From contig NZ_CP035807.1 of assembly GCF_008329945.1 (NCBI RefSeq), positions 62,001 to 126,000 on the forward strand: a stretch of 64,000 bases of DNA, read 5' to 3'. The first letter of the stretch is position 1. Every line of letters begins with the position of its first letter. The translations under genes and the position numbers were made by a program. The DNA is from Thiospirochaeta perfilievii (lineage in GTDB: Bacteria; Spirochaetota; Spirochaetia; DSM-2461). Positions 8,239-16,463 of this stretch are shown piece after piece. The notes under the pieces were generated by a model. It made no database searches. It worked only from the letters and a program-made list of their open reading frames with translations, and was not told the DNA's origin.

Positions 8239-8761
8239 TTAATTCAAATTTTTCCTTATCTTCATCTTTTAATTTTGGTAGGTCAGAAATACTCTTGAGG
8301 TTGAATAGTTCTAGAAACTCTTTTGTAGTTCCAAACATTGGGGGTTTCCCAGGTATATCCTTCTTTCCAACAACTTTTATAAGTTTACGTTTTTGTAAAA
8401 GACGAATCATACCATCAGCTGATACTCCACGTAAAATATCAATTTCAGCTTTAGTCATAGGTTGAGAATAAGCAATAATAGAGAGAGTTTCAAGGGCTGC
8501 CTTACTTAATTTCTCGTCATATTTTTTCCCATAAACTGCTTTTAATACTTCCCAGCTCTCTTTAGAAGGGGTTAGTAATATTTTATCATCAACATTATAT
8601 AGGGATAACCCAGATGATTGATTACTATACCTCTCTTTTAAAGAGTTTAAAGAACTCTTAACATCTTCTATATTAATATCTATCTTCCTAGCTAACTCTT
8701 CTATAGATATGGGATCACTCTCTAAAAAAAGTGCTGCTTCTATCACTGCAACTGCATTCAT
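8231..8761 (-). CDS. scpB: Segregation and condensation protein B
   Basis: A 176-residue ScpB, the winged-helix kleisin-associated subunit of the SMC-ScpAB condensin that compacts and segregates the chromosome. Recognisable segments are the N-terminal 'AALFLESDPISIEELA', the central 'LSKAALETLSIIAYSQPMTKAEIDILRGV' region (about residues 90-120, the most conserved part of the family) and 'GKPPMFGTTKEFLELFNL' near 140-157. It begins two bases after the scpA stop and ends overlapping rluB, so the three are almost certainly one translation-coupled operon. Confidence 0.95.
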   Translation of the reverse strand: MNAVAVIEAALFLESDPISIEELARKIDINIEDVKSSLNSLKERYSNQSSGLSLYNVDDKILLTPSKESWEVLKAVYGKKYDEKLSKAALETLSIIAYSQPMTKAEIDILRGVSADGMIRLLQKRKLIKVVGKKDIPGKPPMFGTTKEFLELFNLKSISDLPKLKDEDKEKFELNA

Positions 8762-8763
8762 AA

Positions 8764-9474
8764 CTAATCTTCACCTCTTTTAAGTAGGATAGTCCCATAC
8801 TGTTTATTTTGAAAAACCAACAACACTCGATACTTGACAGAGTCTAAAATTGCTAAGAAAGCACAAACAAACTCTAGTAGAGAGTGTTCATTTATAATTA
8901 GATCTGTAAAATAAAACTCATCTTGTTTCGATAATAACTCATCAATAAGTGTCAACTTCTCATTTATTGTAACTTCTTCATCTAGATTAACTATCTTTTC
9001 CCTCTCATTCACTTTTTTTATAGATTTATATGTTGTAATTAAATCAGATATTTCAATCTCTTCAAAAACATCATCATTATACATTATCTGTCTTTTTGGT
9101 CTAATTAGATCCTCTGTAATAACTCGTTCCTCGAATCGACCCTTCATAAGTTCTGATATTTTTTTAAACTTTTGATAGTCGATTAATTTAGCTACTAGAT
9201 CCGTTCTTGGATCTTCAGCCTCCTCTTCAACATCAACCTCTACAGGAAGTAACATCCTAGATTTTATAAAGAGTAGAGTTGTTGCTAATAAGTAGAATTC
9301 TGAAAGATTTTCTAAGGATGTAGTTTTATTACTTTCTAGAATTTCTAAATATTGAATAGTTATCTCTGTAATTGGAATATCATATATATTTATTTCGCTT
9401 TTCCTAATTAAAAAAAGCAGTAAATCCAGAGGGCCTTGAAATTGATCTAGATTAAAAATTTCTTTTTGACTCAT
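8764..9474 (-). CDS. scpA: Segregation and condensation protein A (kleisin)
   Basis: A 236-residue ScpA kleisin bridging the SMC heads in bacterial condensin. The diagnostic N terminus 'FQGPLDLLLFLIRKSEINIYDIPI' is present (residues 12-35), followed by 'FYLLATTLLFIKSRMLLPV' and a C-terminal winged helix ending 'SLLEFVCAFLAILDSVKYR'. It is the first gene of scpA-scpB-rluB-cmk/rpsA. No Shine-Dalgarno sequence precedes the ATG. Instead a -35/-10 pair (see 9484-9512) ends 9 bases before it, so the message may be nearly leaderless. Confidence 0.95.
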   Translation of the reverse strand: MSQKEIFNLDQFQGPLDLLLFLIRKSEINIYDIPITEITIQYLEILESNKTTSLENLSEFYLLATTLLFIKSRMLLPVEVDVEEEAEDPRTDLVAKLIDYQKFKKISELMKGRFEERVITEDLIRPKRQIMYNDDVFEEIEISDLITTYKSIKKVNEREKIVNLDEEVTINEKLTLIDELLSKQDEFYFTDLIINEHSLLEFVCAFLAILDSVKYRVLLVFQNKQYGTILLKRGED

Positions 9475-9483
9475 ATTGTTTGG

Positions 9484-9512
9484 ATTTTACATCTATTTCC
9501 ATCTACATTCAA
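9484..9512 (-). promoter_or_regulatory. Candidate promoter of the scpA operon (near-leaderless)
   Basis: Reading the minus strand: TTGAAT, a 17-base spacer, TAAAAT, then 9 bases to the scpA ATG. The expected start of transcription is within about three bases of the start codon, and no ribosome-binding sequence is present. Confidence 0.45.
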
Positions 9513-9551
9513 TCGCTAGATTCCATCTTTGTAAAATAAAATGTTTGACCT

Positions 9552-9579
9552 GTTAAGAATAGGGTCTTAACATTATAAT
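9552..9579 (+). promoter_or_regulatory. Candidate EF-G-like gene promoter with a palindrome between the boxes
   Basis: A perfect TATAAT lies at 9574-9579. Just upstream is a 7-base inverted repeat, GTTAAGA (9552-9558) and TCTTAAC (9565-9571), separated by 6 bases. No good -35 box stands 17 bases upstream (TTGACC at 9545-9550 is 23 bases away), so the palindrome could be an activator or repressor site. Inference only. Confidence 0.35.
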
Positions 9580-9608
9580 AATTAGTAAGAAAAAATCGGG
9601 AGGAATAA

Positions 9609-11633
9609 ATGAGTTATGATTCTGCATCCTTAAGGAATGTAACAATTTGTGGACATGGTGATACTGGAAAAACATCTCTTTGTGAACAAATTTTATACAA
9701 TGCTGGTGTTATAAAAAAAGCTGAAAGTGTCGATACAGGTAGAACTGTAAATGACTTTACAGAAGAAGAGATAGAAAGAAAAATATCTATACATACTTCT
9801 ATTAGTAACGTTAACTGGAAAGATAAAAAAATAAACATTTTTGATACTCCCGGTATTTCGGACTTTACAGGTGAAGTAATATCTGCTTTTAGAGCAACAG
9901 AGTCTGCTGTAGTTCTCTTTGGTAGTCGATCAGGGGTTCAAATTGAAACAATAAAACTTTGGAGACAATTAGATAAAAGGAAGATGCCTAGAATAGCGTT
10001 TATTACTAAAATGGATAAAAAAAGAGCAGACTATTTTTCAGTAATAGAACAGATAAAAGAGTTTGGTGTTACCTGTATTCCTATAACAATTCCAATAGGT
10101 GAAGGAGATAACTATAAAGGGGTTATTAACCTATTAAATATGAAAGCTTATTTAAATAGCAACAATGGTGATGAGAATAAAGCTATTGATATTCCTGAAG
10201 AGTATATAACAATCTCAAATGAGTACCACAATAAAATGATAGAAGCCGCAGCTGAGGGTGATGATACATTAACTGAGAAGTTTTTTGAAAATGGTACTTT
10301 AGAGTTAGAAGATGTAAAACTTGGGTTAAGGGAGGGACTGTTTGAAAATAAATTCATCCCGGTATTCTGTGGATCTGTAGCCCAGAATTCAGGAATTACG
10401 CCGTTAATGGATTTTATAGCTATGGAGTCTCCATGTCCATTTAGAGTTGAAGAGCCATGTATAACTGGGGAAAAATCAACAATGATTACGCCTGATGGTG
10501 AGTTCTCTGGCATAATATTTAAAACTTCTATTGATCAATTTAGTGGAAAACTAAGTTATATAAAAAATATTACAGGAACCCTGACTCCTAACAGTGAGTA
10601 TTACAACTCTAGGGAAGAGAAGAAGATAAAAATTGGTAAAATATATACAACTGAAGGGAAGCGACTTATTGAGTGTAACTCTTTAACTGCAGGGGATATT
10701 GGGGTTATTACAAAACAAGATCTACTAAAGACAAACGATACCCTCTGTTCACAAAACCATATAATACATTTTAGACCACTACAACTTCCCCAACCTATAT
10801 ACTCCCTTGCTATAGAAGCAGAGAAAAAGAAGGATGAGGATAAACTATCGGAACTTCTACACAGAGAAGCAGAACAAGATAAAACTTTTAACGTTGAGTT
10901 TAATCCAGAAACAAAGGAGAGTGTAATCTCTGGAATGGGAGAGTTACATTTGGAAATAATATTAGAAAAAATTTATAAATCCTCTAATATTCATGTAATA
11001 AAAAAAGAGCCTAAGATACCATATAGGGAGGCTATTTTATCTGCAAGTAGTGGTGAATATACATATAAAAAACAGTCTGGAGGACATGGCCAATACGGGA
11101 AGTGTGAACTTAAAATCTATCCATTAAACAGAGGTGAAAATTTTGAATTTGTTAACTCAATAAAGGGTGGAGTGATTAGCAAGGGATATATGCAGGGTAT
11201 AGAAAAGGGTATAAAAGAGGCTATGGAAGAGGGCTTTTTAGCAGGATACCCGATTGTTGATGTAAAAGCTGAAGTTGTTGATGGAAAGGAACACGCTGTT
11301 GACTCATCAGAACTAGCATTTAAAATGGCTGCAAAGAACGCCTTTAAAGTAGCATTAGAGAGAGCAAAGGTAACTCTTTTAGAACCCTACCACAATCTAA
11401 CTGTTTTTATTCCTGAGAAGTATATAGGAGATGTCTTATCTGATTTATCATCTAAGAGGGCAAAGATACAGAATCAAGAGAGTATTGGAGGTGGAATACA
11501 ATCGATAATTGCCCAAGTACCCCAGGCTGAGGTGCTTAAGTATGCTATTGATTTAAAATCAATAACAAGTGGTACTGGTGCCTTTGAATTAGAGTTTAGT
11601 CACTATGAAAAGAGTAATAAGAGGTTAAACTAA
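9609..11633 (+). CDS. Elongation factor G-like GTPase (second EF-G, FusA2 type)
   Basis: A 674-residue translational GTPase with the full EF-G domain order. The G domain has GHGDTGKT at residues 15-22, DTPGISDF near 78-85 and a TKMD motif where EF-G normally has NKMD. Domain II, domain III/IV segments 'GMGELHLEIILEKI' and 'GGHGQYGKCELKIYP', and a C-terminal domain V ending 'SGTGAFELEFSHYEK' follow. The GHGDTGKTS P-loop and the length (true EF-G is about 690-700) place it in the EF-G-like group found beside canonical EF-G. It may act in translocation or ribosome recycling, or be a specialised paralogue; the sequence cannot decide. It is monocistronic, with GGGAGG before the ATG and its own terminator. 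Confidence 0.85.
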   Translation: MSYDSASLRNVTICGHGDTGKTSLCEQILYNAGVIKKAESVDTGRTVNDFTEEEIERKISIHTSISNVNWKDKKINIFDTPGISDFTGEVISAFRATESAVVLFGSRSGVQIETIKLWRQLDKRKMPRIAFITKMDKKRADYFSVIEQIKEFGVTCIPITIPIGEGDNYKGVINLLNMKAYLNSNNGDENKAIDIPEEYITISNEYHNKMIEAAAEGDDTLTEKFFENGTLELEDVKLGLREGLFENKFIPVFCGSVAQNSGITPLMDFIAMESPCPFRVEEPCITGEKSTMITPDGEFSGIIFKTSIDQFSGKLSYIKNITGTLTPNSEYYNSREEKKIKIGKIYTTEGKRLIECNSLTAGDIGVITKQDLLKTNDTLCSQNHIIHFRPLQLPQPIYSLAIEAEKKKDEDKLSELLHREAEQDKTFNVEFNPETKESVISGMGELHLEIILEKIYKSSNIHVIKKEPKIPYREAILSASSGEYTYKKQSGGHGQYGKCELKIYPLNRGENFEFVNSIKGGVISKGYMQGIEKGIKEAMEEGFLAGYPIVDVKAEVVDGKEHAVDSSELAFKMAAKNAFKVALERAKVTLLEPYHNLTVFIPEKYIGDVLSDLSSKRAKIQNQESIGGGIQSIIAQVPQAEVLKYAIDLKSITSGTGAFELEFSHYEKSNKRLN

Positions 11634-11643
11634 TTTAATATTT

Positions 11644-11669
11644 ATGGAGGATATTATTCCTCCATTTTT
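11644..11669 (+). terminator. Rho-independent terminator after the EF-G-like gene
   Basis: An 8-base stem (11644-11651 ATGGAGGA with 11658-11665 TCCTCCAT) and 6-base loop, followed by TTTTT, ten bases after the stop codon. Confidence 0.8.
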
Positions 11670-11684
11670 ATAATTATTTACTTT

Positions 11685-12077
11685 TTAGCCCGCAAAACCA
11701 CCCTTTGCCATCTCTCCAATTAGTTTTGCGGCATCACCCATTATAGTTTGTGTTGAAAGTAGTTCACCTGCTTCAATTATCATAGATATTACAACTTCTT
11801 TGTCCCCAGGTGCTACTACTAAGTAACTAAATGTCACACCAGGAAATGTCTCACTTAAAACTAATAACTCCCCTTTAACATCCTCCTCCTCAGTAAGAAA
11901 CAGAAAGACAAATCCATCATCCACAGGTTTAAAGGATACGGATTCTAGCTCAGCTTCTACACCTATACAGTCAAAACCAAAGATATCATTCTCTGTTTCA
12001 ACTGCAGACATAAACTCGTCAGCCTCCTCCTCCGATGAAAACTTCACCCCTAAAAGATTTATTAATATATCACTCAA
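11685..12077 (-). CDS. Small acidic protein of unknown function
   Basis: A 130-residue soluble acidic protein: 'ILINLLGVKFSSEEEADEFM' at the N terminus, alternating strand-like segments in the middle ('DGFVFLFLTEEEDVKGELLVL') and a helical, Ala/Gly-rich C terminus. No domain is recognised. I place the start at TTG 12077, which overlaps the dinG stop codon and has GAGGGAG 7 bases upstream. A longer frame back to 12131 lies entirely inside dinG and has no ribosome site. Coupling to dinG suggests joint expression but not function. Confidence 0.55.
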   Translation of the reverse strand: MSDILINLLGVKFSSEEEADEFMSAVETENDIFGFDCIGVEAELESVSFKPVDDGFVFLFLTEEEDVKGELLVLSETFPGVTFSYLVVAPGDKEVVISMIIEAGELLSTQTIMGDAAKLIGEMAKGGFAG

Positions 12078-14511
12078 AATGTTCTCCCTCTTCAAAAAAC
12101 AGTTCAGAATACTCCAATGTACTATTCCCATTATCCGCTACAAATCTGCATTGGGGTAATGAATTTAAAAAAATTGGGCCGTACTGCTTTTTTACACATC
12201 TAGAATCTAAAATAAAAACCATTCCCCAGTCACTTTTCCTTCTCATCAACCTACCAAAGCCCTGTTTTAATCTGGTAACTGCATCAGGGATTGATAACTC
12301 CATAAAAGGGTTTCCATTTCTCTGTTTACACCTATCCATCCTGGCTTTAATAATAGGGTCTGTGGGAACTCTAAATGGTAACTTTGTAATTATTACAACC
12401 TTTAGAGTTTCTCCAGGGGAATCAACACCTTCCCAAAAGGATTCTGTAGCAAAAAGTACACTAGAGATATCGGTTTTAAAACTGTTTAGCAGACGACTTC
12501 TATCATCATCACCCTGCCTATATACGGTTACTCCTAACCCTTCAAAAAATAATTTAAGACTATCATAAACCTCTTTTAATAACATATAGGAAGTAAAAAG
12601 TATTAAAGCACTACCATTTGTTATAGTAACTATTTTTTTTATATAATCCTGTAGATATTCTAAATAACCATTCTCGTTTGGTAAAGGAATATCAGTAGGG
12701 ACTCCTAAAAATACTCTTTTATGATACTCAAACGGAGAGTCATAGACCCTCTCTATGAATCTATCCTCTACTACATATTGTAAACCAACTCTATTTTTCC
12801 AGAATTTAAAATTATTATTAACAGTAAGAGTTGCTGAAGTACAGATTACAGAAGAGTATGGTTCAAAAACTGCCTTGTTCATTAGCTTAGAGATATCAAT
12901 AGGGGTTATAGAGTAATTAACAAAGAAGTCTCCCTTAGATGTTTTACTTTTATCCACCCAAAAAATCTCATCATTGTAGTCTATATAGCTTCTAAATTTT
13001 TCAAAAAAAGTGGCATAGGATTCTAACCTTGATTTCAAACGTGCTGTTTCAATATAAGCATCTAAATCATGAAACTCTTCATCTACCGATTTAAGAGCAG
13101 TAGCCAACTCAGAAGTAAGGGATAGTATGGATTTTTGTAAATTTAATGCTGGATTTAATATACCAAATATAAGCGAGTCTTTAGGTTCACCCTCTATATG
13201 TAAACTACTCCCTCCAGTAAAATCTAAACATAACTGATCTAAAGTATCAGCTTTATCCTTAATCTCATCTATTATAGGGACAACATCAGATAGTTTTGCA
13301 GCCTCATCTATATACTTATCTAGTTTAACAAGGGAACCGTATCTTTTCCCCATTTTTTTTCCAAGAAGTCTATTTAAATACTTAATAAGTGAGTACTTAT
13401 TATATCTTTCTGAGAAAAAGCTAGTAGCACTATCCTCTATATTATGAGCTTCATCAAAAATTATTTTATAAAATGGAGGTAATACAGCGCTACCTTCAAA
13501 CCCAGCCCCGTCTAGTCTCATTGCTAGATCCGCAAATAAAAGATGGTGGTTGACAACTATTATACCTGCAGTGGAAGCCTCTTTTCTAGCCTTCATAGAG
13601 AAGCATTTATTAAAATGGGAACATTTTATCCCTGTGCATGTCTCAGCATCACTATTTATTGAGTTCCAAATATCCCTTTCAGGCATAAATGTTAGATCAC
13701 TTAAGCTTCCTGTCTTTGTTACTTTAGTCCACTCTTTTATCTGGTTTAACTGATGATCCTCATCCCTAAAAAGAGAATCATCTTCTAAAGCAGAGTAGAG
13801 TCTCTTATGACAGAGATAGTTTCCTCTACCCTTTACTAATACAGTTTTTAAATTACTACCTAATATTTTTTTTGCTAGGGGGATATCTTTCTCTACTAGT
13901 TGTTGTTGTAGATTTATAGTTCCTGTAGAGATAACAATTCTATCTTTATTAACTTCTGCCCATTTAATTGCAGGAATTAAGTATGCAAAGGATTTCCCTA
14001 CCCCTGTTCCCGCCTCTGCTGCTAAAACACAGTCATGATTAAGAGCATATGTAATATCATTTAGAAGCCTAGATTGAGACTCTCTATATTCGTAGTTAAC
14101 GTCTAATTTACTTAAAGGACCATCAGGTTCTAAAATATTAGTTAAATCATCTAATAACTCCCTATCCTTTAAAATAATAGGTTCAACAACTACATATACT
14201 TTTTCAACATCGTTATCAATAATATAAAAACCTATTCCATCGTTACCTAACATTGAAGCTACATTTAAGTCTGGACTTGAGGGTTTTAGCCCCCCTGAGG
14301 GATGATTATGTATAACAACATCTCCCTTCATCATATGAGGGAAAATAGCTGGAACAGAGTTTTCATCTCCCCTTGCTCCAACTTCAATTAGAGAGATTAT
14401 CCCATCTTCATCAATTTTTCCTAGAAATAGGACCTCATTCCCCTGGGCATCTAAAATTGTCACTCTCATTATATCTATAACTGTATTTGTAAATTTATCT
14501 ATGGTATTCAC
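12070..14511 (-). CDS. dinG: DinG-family DNA helicase with N-terminal RadC-like JAMM domain
   Basis: An 813-residue fusion. Residues 1 to about 120 match a RadC/JAMM (MPN) metal-binding fold: Glu26 in GNEV, then H68-N-H70-P-S-G, with S78 and D81 in the exact H-x-H-x7-S-x2-D spacing. From about 140 onward it is an XPD/DinG superfamily 2 helicase: Walker A AGTGVGKS (K173), four cysteines at 234, 292, 297 and 303 that would hold a 4Fe-4S cluster, DEAH at 353-356 and motif VI QGFGRLMRR near the end. DinG unwinds 5'-tailed DNA, R-loops and D-loops. Many DinG proteins carry an exonuclease domain in this position instead. The start is GTG without a ribosome site, preceded by a leaderless-type promoter. 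Confidence 0.9.
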   Translation of the reverse strand: MNTIDKFTNTVIDIMRVTILDAQGNEVLFLGKIDEDGIISLIEVGARGDENSVPAIFPHMMKGDVVIHNHPSGGLKPSSPDLNVASMLGNDGIGFYIIDNDVEKVYVVVEPIILKDRELLDDLTNILEPDGPLSKLDVNYEYRESQSRLLNDITYALNHDCVLAAEAGTGVGKSFAYLIPAIKWAEVNKDRIVISTGTINLQQQLVEKDIPLAKKILGSNLKTVLVKGRGNYLCHKRLYSALEDDSLFRDEDHQLNQIKEWTKVTKTGSLSDLTFMPERDIWNSINSDAETCTGIKCSHFNKCFSMKARKEASTAGIIVVNHHLLFADLAMRLDGAGFEGSAVLPPFYKIIFDEAHNIEDSATSFFSERYNKYSLIKYLNRLLGKKMGKRYGSLVKLDKYIDEAAKLSDVVPIIDEIKDKADTLDQLCLDFTGGSSLHIEGEPKDSLIFGILNPALNLQKSILSLTSELATALKSVDEEFHDLDAYIETARLKSRLESYATFFEKFRSYIDYNDEIFWVDKSKTSKGDFFVNYSITPIDISKLMNKAVFEPYSSVICTSATLTVNNNFKFWKNRVGLQYVVEDRFIERVYDSPFEYHKRVFLGVPTDIPLPNENGYLEYLQDYIKKIVTITNGSALILFTSYMLLKEVYDSLKLFFEGLGVTVYRQGDDDRSRLLNSFKTDISSVLFATESFWEGVDSPGETLKVVIITKLPFRVPTDPIIKARMDRCKQRNGNPFMELSIPDAVTRLKQGFGRLMRRKSDWGMVFILDSRCVKKQYGPIFLNSLPQCRFVADNGNSTLEYSELFFEEGEHFE

Positions 14512-14517
14512 AAGAAG

Positions 14518-14546
14518 ATGATATCTAATCTAGGATTAAATGTATA
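14518..14546 (-). promoter_or_regulatory. Candidate leaderless promoter of the dinG gene
   Basis: Reading the minus strand: TATACA, 17 bases, TATCAT, then 6 bases to the GTG start at 14511. It overlaps the 3' end of the upstream lipoprotein gene. No Shine-Dalgarno sequence is present before the GTG. Confidence 0.35.
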
Positions 14547-15283
14547 TGTTTTTTACTCCACTCCTCAGTAAATCCAACAACAAAAACCATTTCCCCACTG
14601 CTATTTGTAGTCTCTATCTTGAATTTCCCACTACCCCATGCCTCATCATCTCCAACTTCTAATGGATTAAATAAGTTACCGGTATCCATGTCAAATATAT
14701 CATTCTGAGCTAAAGTAGGACCAGAAACCCAGTAGATAGTATACTTATAGATTTTAAAAGTAGCATCAGGAATATTTGATGAGACTTGAAAAGTTAGATC
14801 AACAGGGTCTAAAACTGAAGTCTCATCAGTAGATATTTCCACTGAGAATGTTTCGTATTCTAACCCCTCAAAAACAATATCCGTTACTCTATTTAAATAT
14901 ACACATGGTGTACTTGAGAATACTCCATCAGTTGAGATTGAAAACCCTGTAGAATTATTAATATCCCCCTCATCTAATATGTAGGTTAATTGATTATTTG
15001 AACTTATTGTAAAATCCAAAAACTTATACTCAGCCCCTGTTAAAAGTGAAAGGTTAATTGCATAAGTACCTCCACTTTCTACTAATGGTATATCTACAGC
15101 ATTAAGATACTCCTCTCCATCTTTTGTCAGAGTATAACTAACTGTAGGTGTATCTAAACCGGATATAAAGACCCTAGAAACATCTGATATAGTTATGTAA
15201 CTATCTACAAGTTCATTACGAGTCTCCACATTACACCCTAATACAATTAAAATAATAAATGTGTAAAATACTCTATTTTTCAT
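14525..15283 (-). CDS. Lipoprotein of unknown function, beta-rich
   Basis: A 252-residue lipoprotein: MKNRVFYTFIILIVLGC ends in a lipobox with Cys17. The mature part is almost entirely strand-like, with many Thr/Ser/Val alternations, suggesting one or two beta-sandwich domains; no family is recognised. I use the ATG at 15283 because GAAGGAG stands 6 bases before it; an in-frame ATG at 15301 would include the ribosome site in the protein. It lies 13 bases before dinG on the same strand. Confidence 0.6.
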   Translation of the reverse strand: MKNRVFYTFIILIVLGCNVETRNELVDSYITISDVSRVFISGLDTPTVSYTLTKDGEEYLNAVDIPLVESGGTYAINLSLLTGAEYKFLDFTISSNNQLTYILDEGDINNSTGFSISTDGVFSSTPCVYLNRVTDIVFEGLEYETFSVEISTDETSVLDPVDLTFQVSSNIPDATFKIYKYTIYWVSGPTLAQNDIFDMDTGNLFNPLEVGDDEAWGSGKFKIETTNSSGEMVFVVGFTEEWSKKHIHLILD

Positions 15284-15352
15284 ATAAACTCCTTCTTGCA
15301 TTTTATAATATTTATTTTTTTATTGATTCAAAACCAAATCTAAATCGGATTA

Positions 15353-15381
15353 TTGACAAAAGATATTTTAAAATGTAATTA
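15353..15381 (+). promoter_or_regulatory. Candidate asd-lysC promoter
   Basis: A consensus -35 box TTGACA (15353-15358) is followed after 17 bases by TAATTA (15376-15381), a poor -10 box. The 44 bases from there to the asd ATG include a GGAG ribosome site. There is no room for a lysine riboswitch. Confidence 0.35.
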
Positions 15382-15425
15382 TTACTAATAAATTCTTGGG
15401 AAAAGAATCTTATTTGGAGTTAAAT

Positions 15426-16463
15426 ATGGAAAAAATACCTGTTGCTATTTTAGGAGCTACTGGAACAGTTGGACAAAAATTTATCTATCTACTAGAGAAT
15501 CATCCAACCTTTGAAATTATTGAATTAGTTGCATCACCAAGATCCGCAGGAAACAGATATGTTGATGCATGTAACTGGAAACAGGATAGTCCAGTTAATG
15601 AGAAAATTGGTAACCTTGTTGTCAAAACAATAGATGACAGACTAGAGAGTAAAATTCTTTTTTCCGGTATGGATGCAAGTATTGCAGGGGAAGCTGAAAC
15701 AAACTATGCAAATTTGGGACATATTGTTATTAGTAACTCTAAAAACCACAGAATGGATAAGGATGTACCGTTAATAATTCCAGAAGTAAATCCAGATCAT
15801 TTTGATTTAGTTAAATCACAACCATATAAGGGTGGTATTATTACTAATTCCAACTGCTCGTCGATGTTTATAGCCATGGTTTTAGCACCTTTATATAAAA
15901 AGCTTGGTATAGAGTGGGTTCAAGTTTCCACTATGCAAGCTATTAGTGGCGCAGGATACCCTGGAGTATCTGCAATGGATATTTTAGGAAATATTGTTCC
16001 ATTTATTGGTGGAGAAGAGGATAAAGTAGAGACTGAGTCCCAAAAAATATTAGGAAAACTAGTTAATAATCAGATAGAGGATGCGGAGTTTGTAATTTCT
16101 GCCCACTGTAATAGAGTACCTGTTTTTGATGGTCACACAGAAAATTTAACTATTAAGTTTAAAAAAGAGACTACTGTAGAAGAAGTAAAGGATATTTTAT
16201 CTAACTTTAAAGGTATTCCACAGGAGAAAAATCTACCATTCGCACCTAAAAACCCAATTAAAGTTTTTGAGGAGAACGATCGCCCTCAACCAGCTAGGGA
16301 TGCCCTATTTGATAAGGGAATGGTTACATCTGTTGGTCGGATTAGAGTAGACTCTATTGGTGATATAAAAATGACTATTATGGGACACAATACAATTAGG
16401 GGTGCTGCTGGAGCAGCAATCCTAAATGCAGAAACATATGTAGCTCTAGGTTACCTAGATTAA
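15426..16463 (+). CDS. asd: Aspartate-semialdehyde dehydrogenase
   Basis: A 345-residue enzyme that reduces aspartyl-4-phosphate to aspartate semialdehyde with NADPH, for lysine/diaminopimelate, threonine and methionine synthesis. The N-terminal GATGTVGQKF nucleotide-binding loop, catalytic NSNCSS near residue 140 and 'AISGAGYPGVSAMDI' are visible; the pattern fits the archaeal/fungal-type Asd subgroup rather than the E. coli type. The ATG at 15426 has GGAG 7 bases upstream, so I reject the upstream in-frame TTG at 15396. Its stop overlaps the lysC start (TAATG), so both are translated together. Confidence 0.93.
   Translation: MEKIPVAILGATGTVGQKFIYLLENHPTFEIIELVASPRSAGNRYVDACNWKQDSPVNEKIGNLVVKTIDDRLESKILFSGMDASIAGEAETNYANLGHIVISNSKNHRMDKDVPLIIPEVNPDHFDLVKSQPYKGGIITNSNCSSMFIAMVLAPLYKKLGIEWVQVSTMQAISGAGYPGVSAMDILGNIVPFIGGEEDKVETESQKILGKLVNNQIEDAEFVISAHCNRVPVFDGHTENLTIKFKKETTVEEVKDILSNFKGIPQEKNLPFAPKNPIKVFEENDRPQPARDALFDKGMVTSVGRIRVDSIGDIKMTIMGHNTIRGAAGAAILNAETYVALGYLD

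Noticed and set aside
12078-12131. Extended start for the small acidic protein after dinG
   Set aside because: The extension lies wholly within the dinG coding sequence without a ribosome site; the TTG at 12077 has GAGGGAG and overlaps the dinG stop as other pairs here do.
15302-15425. Lysine or SAM riboswitch before asd-lysC
   Set aside because: The gap is about 125 bases and shows no long paired structure; a lysine riboswitch needs roughly 170 bases or more.
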